A stretch of 16,656 nucleotides of DNA from Opitutaceae bacterium (GCA_005787865.1 SXZN01000112.1:1-16656); one strand, 5' to 3'. Counted from the first letter of the stretch, positions 7,602 through 14,856 are shown. The notes: generated by a model from the sequence alone, not told the origin. Numbers and translations: made by a program.

Positions 7602-9202
7602 GGCGAATGAATAGAAACGGTGGGGGTTTGTTGAGGATGCTGAGCTCGACTCGTAGCTTGACGGGAAAGCACTTGGTTCAATGAAGCGATGTAAGCCTTG
7701 GCGCTGGCCACTACGATATCGGTATCGGCACCGTGCCCATGACTCGAGCGCTGATCTTCATGCCGCACGCGCACCGAAGCCTCAGCGAGGGCATCGATGC
7801 CCTCCGTGACGCCGTTAATGCCGAACTCAAGTAGAGTGACTGGAAGTTTAACGATCGCATCGATCGCTTTATAGGCCGCATCGACGGGACCCGTTCCGCT
7901 GGCAGCGTAGTTATGAATTTTACCAGCAGGATCACGCAAGCGCACCGTCGCGGTAGGAACGCTCGTCGTGCCGCACACGACTTGAAGATTTTCCAAGGCC
8001 CAGAGCTGGGGGACAGTCGCGCGCTCATCGGAGGCCAGCGCGATTAGATCAGCGTCATGCACTGCCTTTTTGCGATCTGCGAGCTTCTTAAATTCATTAA
8101 AGGCCTTGAGCAAAGCGTCGCCCTCGAGGGCATAGCCGAGTTGGGCCAGTCGTTTTGAAAAAGCTGCGCGACCGGAATGCTTGCCCAAAACGAGAGTGGT
8201 CTGCATCGCACCCACATCCTCGGGGCGCATAATTTCATAGGTCTGCGCATTTTTAATCATCCCATCTTGGTGGATGCCTGACTCATGCGCGAAGGCATTG
8301 GCTCCCACGATGGCTTTATTAGGCGGCAAGGGATAATTAGTGCTATGCGAGACCAGCTTGCTCGTACGGCAAAGTTGGGTGGCATCAATGCCCGTCGCTA
8401 AGCCAAATTTTTCGCCGCGGGTCCGAATTGCCATCACGACTTCCTCCAACGCGGCATTACCGGCGCGCTCGCCGATACCATTGATGGTAACTTCTGCTTG
8501 GCGCGCCCCGGCCCGAAGACCCGCGAGTGAATTAGCCACAGCCAAACCAAGATCATCATGACAGTGCACTGAAATGATTACATTTTTTGCCCCGGGGGTA
8601 TGCTGAATGATGCCCGCGATCAAAGCGCCGTATTCATCGGGCATCGTGTAGCCCACGGTATCAGGAATATTAAGCGTCGTCGCCCCTGCTTTGATCACCG
8701 CCTCGAGCACTTGATACAAAAATAATGGATCGCTCCGCCCCGCATCCTCAGGCGAAAACTCAATGTCGTCGCACAACGATTTAGCAAAAGCGACCATCTC
8801 GACCGCACGAGCGAGCATCTCCGCACGTGACATCCGCAGCTTATGTTCCAGATGAATATCACTGGTGGCGAGGAACGTATGAATACGCGGGCGTTGCGCC
8901 CCTTTAACGCCCTGCCAAGCCGCCTCAATATCTTTGCGGGTGCAACGAGCGAGCCCGCAGATAATCGGTGGTTCTTTCTGGGGGCGACCGACCACCGCGA
9001 CTTGTCCGACTTCAGCCGCAATCGCTTGGACCGCTGCTAAATCATCTGGCGAAGCCGCCGGAAAACCCGCCTCGATCACATCAACGCCCAACCGCGCAAG
9101 CGCTCGCGCCACTTCCAGCTTTTCAGCTGAAGTCATGGAAGCACCTGGAGCTTGCTCGCCGTCGCGCAGACTGGTGTCGAAAATGCGAACGTAGTCAGAC
9201 AT
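7598..9202 (-). CDS. leuA: 2-isopropylmalate synthase
   Basis: 534 residues from the ATG at 9202. The protein starts MSDYVRIFDTSLRDGEQ, as family members do. It condenses 2-oxoisovalerate with acetyl-CoA, the committed and normally leucine-inhibited step of leucine synthesis. The TIM barrel carries Arg13 and Asp14, metal ligands Asp9, His213 and His215 (SVHCHDD), and Asn249 in GERAGNA. HESGIHQDG and GKHSGRAAF mark the linker subdomains. The C-terminal allosteric domain runs from about residue 390 and includes ASGTGPVDAAYKAID, followed by a His/Ser/Gln-rich tail of about 25 residues. The frame remains open 33 codons upstream to a GTG at 9301. That segment overlaps an inverted repeat and has a Leu/Ile-rich stretch. 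I regard it as leader rather than protein, but a longer form cannot be excluded. Confidence 0.97.
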   Translation of the reverse strand: MSDYVRIFDTSLRDGEQAPGASMTSAEKLEVARALARLGVDVIEAGFPAASPDDLAAVQAIAAEVGQVAVVGRPQKEPPIICGLARCTRKDIEAAWQGVKGAQRPRIHTFLATSDIHLEHKLRMSRAEMLARAVEMVAFAKSLCDDIEFSPEDAGRSDPLFLYQVLEAVIKAGATTLNIPDTVGYTMPDEYGALIAGIIQHTPGAKNVIISVHCHDDLGLAVANSLAGLRAGARQAEVTINGIGERAGNAALEEVVMAIRTRGEKFGLATGIDATQLCRTSKLVSHSTNYPLPPNKAIVGANAFAHESGIHQDGMIKNAQTYEIMRPEDVGAMQTTLVLGKHSGRAAFSKRLAQLGYALEGDALLKAFNEFKKLADRKKAVHDADLIALASDERATVPQLWALENLQVVCGTTSVPTATVRLRDPAGKIHNYAASGTGPVDAAYKAIDAIVKLPVTLLEFGINGVTEGIDALAEASVRVRHEDQRSSHGHGADTDIVVASAKAYIASLNQVLSRQATSRAQHPQQTPTVSIHSP

Positions 9203-9305
9203 GAATGTGAGGATTAAGATTAAAGGTAAGACTGTCCCGTAGCACTGCCCCCTAGAGGCCGACGAACGAGCGACCGTCTTACCCGTGAGAGCAGTTACCA
9301 CTGAC
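9203..9305 (-). promoter_or_regulatory. Structured leader between ilvC and leuA, possible attenuation or coupling element
   Basis: This is the longest gap in the operon. In the transcript, GGTAAGACGGTC (9283-9272) can pair with GACAGTCTTACC (9236-9225), 11 of 12 positions, enclosing a smaller hairpin (9259-9247) with a GCCTC/GGGGC stem. The 3' arm overlaps an in-frame tract coding VLPLILILTF directly before the leuA ATG, so four leucine and two isoleucine codons lie where translation could affect folding. There is no U-tract after the hairpin, so it does not look like a classical terminator. It could govern leuA translation, RNA processing or mRNA stability. No promoter was recognised here. 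Regulation is inference; the pairing is directly visible. Confidence 0.5.
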
Positions 9306-10316
9306 TCATTTGCTAATCGTGATGGGATTAAGAAACGGCATCATGGCTCGGAGCTTGGCGCCCACGACCTCGATCTTTTGTCCGCGTTCTTGATTACGGA
9401 ATTTATTCATGGTCTTGCGACCGTACTTATTATTTTCGTCAATGAAGCGCTTGGCGAATTTGCCCTGCTGAATATCCTTTAGGATGCGCTTCATTTCTTG
9501 CTGCGTCTGTTTGGTCACGACGCGCGGACCGGAGACGTAGTCGCCCCACTCCGCTGTGTCCGAGACGGAATAGCGCATATAGTTGAGGCCGCCACGATAC
9601 ATGAGATCGACGATAAGCTTCAGTTCATGCATGCACTCGAAGTAAGCGATCTCGGGTTGATAACCGGCATCGACGAGCGTCTTGAAGCCGGCCTTAACCA
9701 ACTCAGCGCAACCGCCGCACAAAACCGCTTGCTCACCGAACAAATCGGTCTCGGTCTCTTCGGTGAAGGTTGTCTGCAGCACACCCGCGCGAGTGCAGCC
9801 GATGCCGCGACCGTAGGACAGGGCCAACTTTTTGGCTTGGCCGGTTGGATTTTGATAAACCGCGATGAGGCCGGGGACGCCGCCGCCCTCTTGGAAAACT
9901 TCGCGCACGCGATGGCCTGGGGACTTGGGCGCAATCATCGTGACGTCGACGTTCTTTGGCGGAACGATCCCACCAAAGCGAATATTAAAGCCGTGGGCGA
10001 ACATCAGCATCTTGCCCGCCGTGAGGTGCGGCGCAATCGATTCGCGGTAGAGGCGGGCTTGGACATGATCCGGCACCAGCACCATGATGACGTCAGCCCA
10101 CTGCGCAGCGGCCTCCACCGCGCAAACGGTCAGACCGGCTTTTTTGGCCTTAGCCACCGACTTGCTTTTGAGCGGAAGACCCACGCGCACCTGCACCCCA
10201 CTCTCTTTTAAATTGAGGGCGTGGGCGTGGCCCTGAGAGCCGTAGCCGATGATCGCGACTTTTTTACGGCGGATGAGTGAGAGGTTTGCGTCTTTGTCGT
10301 AATATATTTTAGCCAT
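9306..10316 (-). CDS. ilvC: Ketol-acid reductoisomerase
   Basis: 336 residues, the short class I form. It isomerises and reduces 2-acetolactate and 2-aceto-2-hydroxybutyrate to the dihydroxyacids with NAD(P)H and Mg2+. The Rossmann motif GYGSQGHAHALNL is at 24-36. The cofactor loop after the second strand reads VGLPLKSKS, where Ser and Lys residues are compatible with the 2'-phosphate of NADPH. Metal and substrate residues are Asp191 and Glu195 (TDLFGEQAVLCGG), Glu227, Glu231 and Ser252, and His108 lies in FAHGFNI. The ATG has no Shine-Dalgarno site; a pyrimidine-rich stretch precedes it. Confidence 0.98.
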   Translation of the reverse strand: MAKIYYDKDANLSLIRRKKVAIIGYGSQGHAHALNLKESGVQVRVGLPLKSKSVAKAKKAGLTVCAVEAAAQWADVIMVLVPDHVQARLYRESIAPHLTAGKMLMFAHGFNIRFGGIVPPKNVDVTMIAPKSPGHRVREVFQEGGGVPGLIAVYQNPTGQAKKLALSYGRGIGCTRAGVLQTTFTEETETDLFGEQAVLCGGCAELVKAGFKTLVDAGYQPEIAYFECMHELKLIVDLMYRGGLNYMRYSVSDTAEWGDYVSGPRVVTKQTQQEMKRILKDIQQGKFAKRFIDENNKYGRKTMNKFRNQERGQKIEVVGAKLRAMMPFLNPITISK

Positions 10317-10329
10317 GGTAATAAAAACT

Positions 10330-10348
10330 GAGAATTAAGAGGTAAGAG
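10330..10348 (-). promoter_or_regulatory. Pyrimidine-rich leader element before ilvC, also found before leuA
   Basis: In the transcript sense the ilvC leader contains CTCTTACCTCTTAATTCTC. The leuA leader (9232-9209) carries nearly the same sequence with a 5-nt insertion: GTCTTACC, TTTAA, TCTTAATCCTC. A shorter version, CTTATCCTC, lies immediately before the ilvN ATG (10937-10929). The elements end 13, 6 and 2 nt before their start codons. They may act in ribosome recruitment without Shine-Dalgarno pairing, or be a binding site for a regulator. Neither role is demonstrated. Confidence 0.35.
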
Positions 10349-10359
10349 TTAGAGATAAA

Positions 10360-10926
10360 TTAAACCGACATCGAAAGACCGGAGTCATCGTTGCCATGAT
10401 CCGCTGAACTATAGGTGCGGACCAGCGGCGGCGCCGAAGACAGCAAGGCGCTGCCACGAGCCATTGCCACCGCGCCCGTGCGGACAATTTCAACAATGCC
10501 GTAAGGCCGGAGCACGAGTTCGAATTTTCCGATTTTCTCGGGCGTGCCAGTTACTTCAATGACGAGCGTTTCTTCATCAACATCCACCACGCGAGCGCGA
10601 AAGACCTCGACGAGCTGGAGCACTTGCGCGCGAGTCTGCGGCGTGACCTTGACCTTCACGAGGCCGAGTTCGCGCATGAGCGCTGATTTGTGGGTTAGAT
10701 CGTCAACGCGCAAAACATTGACGAGCTTGTAGAGATTCGCCTCGACGATGCGCGCGCCCGCATCGGTCGCTTCAACCACCACGGTCAGGCGCGAGACACC
10801 CACCTGCTCGGTCCGACCAACGGTCAGTGAATCGATGTTGAAATTGCGCCGCCGAAAGAGGGAGGAGACGCGATTGAGGACGCCGGGGACGTCTTCGACG
10901 TAAGCGATGAGAGTATGTTTAGCCAT
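10360..10926 (-). CDS. ilvN: Acetolactate synthase small (regulatory) subunit
   Basis: 188 residues. The N-terminal ACT domain (about 4-78) contains EDVPGVLNRVSSLFRRRNFNIDSL, the valine-binding region that confers feedback inhibition on AHAS. The second domain includes VTPQTRAQVLQLVEVFRARVVDV and ITGTPEKI-type sequence (EVTGTPEKIGKFELVLRPYGI). About 30 residues beyond the usual C-terminal MARG form a Ser/Asp-rich tail (TYSSADHGNDDSGLSMSV) without recognised function. It lies 12 nt after ilvB and its product assembles with IlvB. The symbol ilvN or ilvH would serve equally, since this is the only small subunit in view. Confidence 0.96.
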   Translation of the reverse strand: MAKHTLIAYVEDVPGVLNRVSSLFRRRNFNIDSLTVGRTEQVGVSRLTVVVEATDAGARIVEANLYKLVNVLRVDDLTHKSALMRELGLVKVKVTPQTRAQVLQLVEVFRARVVDVDEETLVIEVTGTPEKIGKFELVLRPYGIVEIVRTGAVAMARGSALLSSAPPLVRTYSSADHGNDDSGLSMSV

Positions 10927-10938
10927 GAGAGGATAAGT

Positions 10939-12786
10939 TTAACAGCGAGGAGATTTACGCGGAGCGGGCCGGGTTGCTTTTTTAGCAGTCGGCAAAGTTT
11001 TACCATGACTGCGGGCCGGGGCGCTTGTTTTTACGGGAGCGGCCAAAGCTGCCGGCATTTCCCAGTCTTGGTCTGAGCCCGATTCCAGCATCACATCCTG
11101 CTTGGGCCGGCGGATCATTTTATCAAGATCGGCCCCCGCTGGCACCATGGGGAAGACGGAATCTTCTTTCTCCACGACGAAATCGATGACGACGGTACCC
11201 TTAGCGGCGAGGGTTTTTTGAACGGTGGATTTAACGCCAGTGCGTTGGTTACAGCGCAGCCCTTTGAGGCGGTAGGCCTCCGCCAGCTTGACGAAATCTG
11301 GGCCCGTCATGGGCGTCGCGGCGTAGCGCTTGTCGTAGAAAAATTCCTGCCATTGACGGACCATGCCGAGGAAAGAGTTATTAATGATAGCTACATTGAC
11401 CTTAATACCTTCCTGCTCAGCCGTGGCCAATTCACATGAGGTCATCTGAAAGCCACCGTCACCCACGACGACCCAGACGTCTTTTTCGGGGCAGGCGAAT
11501 TTAGCGCCGATGGCCGCCGGCAAGGCGAATCCCATCGTGCCCAAACCACCGGAAGTAATCAGCGAGCGCGGTTTTTCGTGACGATAATATTGCGCCTCCC
11601 ACATTTGATGCTGACCCACATCCGTGACCACGATCGTGTCACGTTTCTGAGTCAGACGCCAAAGATCATTGATGACGTGGGCCGCATAGAGATGCCCGCT
11701 ATCTGGTAAAGCCTGGATGTCACGCACGGCGGCATCCCCGCGTTGAGCGTCAATTGCAGTCCACCAATCAGAGTGCGTGGCTTTTTTAACCTGCGGTTCA
11801 ACTAGCGCGAGCACCTCGCGCAGATCGCCGATCAACGCAACGTCAACTGGGACATTTTTGTTCATCTCCGTCGGATCAATATCGACGTGGATTTTCTTAG
11901 CGTTCTGCGCGTAGGTCTTGAGGTTGCCGGTAACGCGATCATCGAAGCGCATGCCGAGCGCGATCAGCAAGTCGGCTTGCTGAATCGCTTGGTTAACCCA
12001 AGCCTCCCCATGCATGCCCATCATGCCCAAATTGAGAAGCGAGGAAGCGGGAATCACGCCAATCCCGAGCAAAGTGGTGGTGATGGGAATGCCGGCTTTC
12101 TTGGCCAGCGCGAGTACTTCCGCGGTGGTGCCCGATTTAAGAATACCCTGCCCTGCCAAAATGAGTGGGCGCTTGGCCGAATTAATCAGATCGGCGGCGC
12201 GCGCGTATTCCGACATCGGCGCATGGTAACTGGGGCGATATCCCGGCAAGCGGGGGGCCGCACCCTCCCAATCAAATTCTGCCGTCAGCTGCTGAGCGTC
12301 CTTGGTAATATCCACCAAAACCGGTCCCGGACGACCACTCTTAGCAATGTAGAATGCCTCACGAATAGCGCGGGCGATGTCGCTGGGTTTTGTCACCAGG
12401 TAATTATGCTTGGTAATCGGCAAGGTAACGCCGGTCACATCAGTTTCCTGAAACGCATCAGTCCCAATCGCTTTCGAGCCAACTTGGCCAGTGATGCACA
12501 CGATCGGGGAGGAGTCCATCATGGCGGTGGCGATACCGGTAACCATGTTGGTTGCGCCCGGACCGGAGGTGGCGATGGCGACGCCGACTTTGCCGCTCGC
12601 CCGGGCATAACCGTCCGCCATGTGCGTGGCGCCCTGTTCATGGCGCACGAGCACGTGATGGATTTTCGGGTATTTAGTCATCGCATCGTAGGTGGGCAAA
12701 ATCGCCCCGCCCGGATAGCCAAACACGACGTCGACGCCTTCTTTTTGTAAACACTCCCAAATGATTTCTGCTCCTGTGAGTTTCAT
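10939..12786 (-). CDS. ilvB: Acetolactate synthase large (catalytic) subunit
   Basis: 615 residues from the ATG at 12786 (MKLTGAEIIWECLQ). The frame is open to 12870, but the extra 28 codons overlap the ilvD end and are AT-rich and non-homologous. This ThDP-, FAD- and Mg2+-dependent enzyme condenses pyruvate with pyruvate or 2-oxobutyrate. The catalytic glutamate is Glu50 in RHEQGATHMADGYAR, and the ThDP motif is GDGGFQMTSCELATA to IINN at 442-470. The catalytic fold ends around residue 565. The last ~50 residues are an Ala/Pro/Lys-rich, low-complexity, basic extension ending in PRKSPRC. The total length therefore exceeds the usual 560-590. Spacing is 37 nt from ilvD and 12 nt to ilvN. Confidence 0.97.
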   Translation of the reverse strand: MKLTGAEIIWECLQKEGVDVVFGYPGGAILPTYDAMTKYPKIHHVLVRHEQGATHMADGYARASGKVGVAIATSGPGATNMVTGIATAMMDSSPIVCITGQVGSKAIGTDAFQETDVTGVTLPITKHNYLVTKPSDIARAIREAFYIAKSGRPGPVLVDITKDAQQLTAEFDWEGAAPRLPGYRPSYHAPMSEYARAADLINSAKRPLILAGQGILKSGTTAEVLALAKKAGIPITTTLLGIGVIPASSLLNLGMMGMHGEAWVNQAIQQADLLIALGMRFDDRVTGNLKTYAQNAKKIHVDIDPTEMNKNVPVDVALIGDLREVLALVEPQVKKATHSDWWTAIDAQRGDAAVRDIQALPDSGHLYAAHVINDLWRLTQKRDTIVVTDVGQHQMWEAQYYRHEKPRSLITSGGLGTMGFALPAAIGAKFACPEKDVWVVVGDGGFQMTSCELATAEQEGIKVNVAIINNSFLGMVRQWQEFFYDKRYAATPMTGPDFVKLAEAYRLKGLRCNQRTGVKSTVQKTLAAKGTVVIDFVVEKEDSVFPMVPAGADLDKMIRRPKQDVMLESGSDQDWEMPAALAAPVKTSAPARSHGKTLPTAKKATRPAPRKSPRC

Positions 12787-12823
12787 ATTATGATAGGTAA
12801 ATTTTTGAAAAAATAAAAAATAA

Positions 12824-14494
12824 TTAATTAGTAACCGCGCCGACCGCAGCGGAGGAAACGGTATTGGCATATTTAGCCATGACGCCGCGTAAATAGCGAG
12901 GCGCGGGCGCTGCCCAATTTTTCCGCCGCGCCGCTAATTCCGCATAGGGCACATCGAGCTGCAGACGACGAGTTGCTACGTCGATATCGATCGGATCGCC
13001 CTCGCGCACAAGCGCGATGAGCCCACCCACGAAAGCTTCGGGAGCAACGTGGCCAATCGAGAAACCGCGCGTAGCACCGGAGAAACGCCCATCGGTGAGT
13101 AGCGCGACCGTTTCAGACATACCCGCACCCGCGAGTGCTCCGGTGACCCCGAGCATTTCGCGCATACCAGGGCCGCCCTTAGGTCCTTCGTAGCGAATGA
13201 CCACGACATCACCCGGCAGGATTTTTTGTGCATTCACCGCAGCCATGGCATCTTCCTCATTGTTAAAAACTCGGGCGGGGCCACGGAAATTCTTGATGGC
13301 GCTACCGGCAACTTTAAGCACCCCGCCCTCTTCCGCCAGATTACCGTGTAGAATGACAAGTCCCCCCGTAGCCTTAAAAGGTTTGTGGGTGGGGCAAATG
13401 ACCTGCTGCCCAGTCGTCTCAGGAGCCGAAGCCACTTCTTGCGCGATGGTTCGCCCCGTGACCGTGAGGCAGTCCTGATGCAACAAGCCGCCCTCGAGGA
13501 GACGGCGAAGCAAGAGGGAAATACCACCAGCCTGATGCATTTCGACTGCCGTATAGAGCCCACCGGGTTTAAGGGTGGCAATCGTCGGAGTGCGGGCACT
13601 GATCGTATCGAATTCATCAATCTGCAAAGCCACATTCGCCTCCCGCGCCAGCGCCAATAAATGCAGCACGGCATTGGTTGAACCGCCGGAAGCGGCGACC
13701 GAAGCAATGGCATTTTCGAAAGCGGGGCGCGTCATGATCTGCGACGGCTTTAAATTTTTCCGCACTAAGTCCATGACCAGTTCGCCGCAACGAAAGGCTG
13801 CTTGGTTTTTCGCTGCATCGGTAGCCGGGATGCCATTAAGGCCGACCGGCGAAATCCCAATGGCCTCCATAATAGTGGCCATGGTATTAGCAGTGAACTG
13901 CCCACCGCAGGCGCCAGCCGTGGGACAGGCGGCATTTTCGATCGCTTGAAATTCTTGCTGATCAATTTTGCCGGCGTTAAAAGCCCCCACGGCCTCGAAG
14001 ACATCTTGGACGGTGAGAGACTTACCGTGGTGGTGCCCATGATTGATTGAACCGCCGTAGAGCGCCAAACCGGGAATATCCATCCGGGCCAACGCCATCA
14101 TGACCCCGGGATTAGTTTTATCGCAGGCAGAAAGACAAACCAAGCCGTCAAGACTATTACCGCGAGCCACGAGTTCAATCGAGTCAGCGATTAACTCGCG
14201 ACTGATCAGCGAGGTTTTCATGCCCTCGGTGCCCATCGTGATTCCGTCTGATATTGAGACCGTATTAAATTCCAAAGGCGTGCCACCAGCCGCGCGGACG
14301 CCGGCCTTAACATGCTCAGCCAGAGTGCGCAGGTGGAAATTGCAGGGCCCGATTTCTGTCCAAGTGTTGGCAATGCCAATCAACGGTTTACTGAGATCGG
14401 CGTCGGTAAAGCCGACGGCTTTCATCATAGCCCGAGCTGGCGCTCGGCTAGGACCGTCGGTGACAACTTGACTATGGCGTTTGCCTGATTCCAT
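12824..14494 (-). CDS. ilvD: Dihydroxy-acid dehydratase
   Basis: 556 residues, normal length. It dehydrates 2,3-dihydroxyisovalerate and 2,3-dihydroxy-3-methylvalerate to the 2-oxoacids for valine and isoleucine. Cluster cysteines are Cys51 (GPCNFH), Cys124 (ACDKTNPG) and Cys196 (GACGGQFTANTM), a set that fits an iron-sulfur DHAD. The SISDGITMGTEGM segment and the C-terminal LTDGRFSGATRGFSIGHVAPEA, which carries the proposed catalytic serine, are intact. It is the first gene of the branched-chain operon. A candidate promoter lies almost on top of its ATG, giving little room for a leader. The four C-terminal residues are followed by an AT-rich 37-nt gap to ilvB. Confidence 0.98.
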   Translation of the reverse strand: MESGKRHSQVVTDGPSRAPARAMMKAVGFTDADLSKPLIGIANTWTEIGPCNFHLRTLAEHVKAGVRAAGGTPLEFNTVSISDGITMGTEGMKTSLISRELIADSIELVARGNSLDGLVCLSACDKTNPGVMMALARMDIPGLALYGGSINHGHHHGKSLTVQDVFEAVGAFNAGKIDQQEFQAIENAACPTAGACGGQFTANTMATIMEAIGISPVGLNGIPATDAAKNQAAFRCGELVMDLVRKNLKPSQIMTRPAFENAIASVAASGGSTNAVLHLLALAREANVALQIDEFDTISARTPTIATLKPGGLYTAVEMHQAGGISLLLRRLLEGGLLHQDCLTVTGRTIAQEVASAPETTGQQVICPTHKPFKATGGLVILHGNLAEEGGVLKVAGSAIKNFRGPARVFNNEEDAMAAVNAQKILPGDVVVIRYEGPKGGPGMREMLGVTGALAGAGMSETVALLTDGRFSGATRGFSIGHVAPEAFVGGLIALVREGDPIDIDVATRRLQLDVPYAELAARRKNWAAPAPRYLRGVMAKYANTVSSAAVGAVTN

Positions 14495-14504
14495 GGGGGT
14501 AAAG

Positions 14505-14533
14505 ATTAGACGATATTGTTGAGATTATTGCAA
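14505..14533 (-). promoter_or_regulatory. Candidate sigma70-type promoter of the ilvD operon
   Basis: On the minus strand a -35 box TTGCAA (14533-14528) and a -10 box TCTAAT (14510-14505) are separated by exactly 17 nt. The -10 box matches consensus at five of six positions and the -35 at four of six. The expected start site falls about 0-6 nt before the ilvD ATG at 14494, so the transcript would be leaderless or nearly so. It lies downstream of the terminator that isolates the thrA side, as an operon promoter should. Confidence 0.5.
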
Positions 14534-14588
14534 CACGGCGAGGATTGGTTCGGGAACGGGTGTGGGGATTGCGTCATATTCGTAAAAT

Positions 14589-14617
14589 AAAAAAACCGCC
14601 CCTTTTTCGGTGGGCGG
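14589..14617 (-). terminator. Rho-independent terminator after the small membrane peptide gene
   Basis: Read on the minus strand, CCGCCC pairs with GGGCGG around a 10-nt loop (ACCGAAAAAG) and is followed by seven T residues and then ATTTT. It lies 27 nt past the stop of the 34-codon gene and before the ilvD promoter. It therefore separates the thrA-side transcript from the branched-chain operon. Confidence 0.9.
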
Positions 14618-14643
14618 CTTCCTGATTTTGAGATTTTTTTCTC

Positions 14644-14748
14644 TTAGGAGCTAGTGGCTTTGGCGAGCCGCCCATGTGTGTTCGGGTCCGTAGCCACAAT
14701 GGCTAGGACGACGGTAATAAGCGCAATAAGTGCTACGCTGGAATTCAT
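14644..14748 (-). CDS. Small single-helix membrane peptide, 34 residues, unknown function
   Basis: ATG to TAA encodes 34 residues. A short polar start (MNSS) is followed by about 17 strongly hydrophobic residues (VALIALITVVLAIVA), enough for one membrane helix, and then a polar tail with net positive charge (TDPNTHGRLAKATSS). The positively charged end would favour a C-inside orientation. Support as a real gene comes from the clean hydrophobic/polar pattern, a strong terminator 27 nt after the stop, and a possible promoter just upstream with a perfect TTGACA. It lies 108 nt downstream of thrA on the same strand and could also be read from that transcript. There is no Shine-Dalgarno site, but most genes here lack one. 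It is not recognised from any family. It could be a stress- or complex-associated small membrane protein. A chance open frame is the alternative. Confidence 0.55.
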   Translation of the reverse strand: MNSSVALIALITVVLAIVATDPNTHGRLAKATSS

Positions 14749-14758
14749 GGAACAGCAA

Positions 14759-14787
14759 AAAATGCAAATCGGCCCTTACCCTGTCAA
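14759..14787 (-). promoter_or_regulatory. Possible promoter of the small membrane peptide gene
   Basis: A perfect -35 consensus TTGACA (14787-14782) is followed after 17 nt by CATTTT (14764-14759), a poor -10 match at three of six positions. A start site near 14752 would leave only a few untranslated bases before the ATG at 14748, as for the ilvD promoter. The evidence is mainly the -35 box. Confidence 0.35.
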
Positions 14788-14856
14788 TACTAGTCTCAGA
14801 ATTAATGATGCAAATTGAGCATATTTGTCCCAATCAGTCGGGCACGCGGCCTTATC

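Noticed and set aside
9203..9301. GTG at 9301 as the true start of LeuA
   Set aside because: The 33 extra residues have no LeuA character and overlap an inverted repeat, while MSDYVRIFDTSLRDGEQ is the normal family start. Kept only as an alternative in the leader finding.
9203..9305. T-box riboswitch or classical transcription attenuator before leuA
   Set aside because: No T-box consensus was recognised, and no U-tract follows the hairpin.
9498..10211. 237-codon plus-strand open frame
   Set aside because: It is antisense to ilvC, which is complete with all catalytic residues; no independent gene signals.
11887..12750. 287-codon plus-strand open frame
   Set aside because: It lies entirely antisense to ilvB, whose motifs are unmistakable; the His/Gly/Arg-rich translation is typical of a shadow frame.
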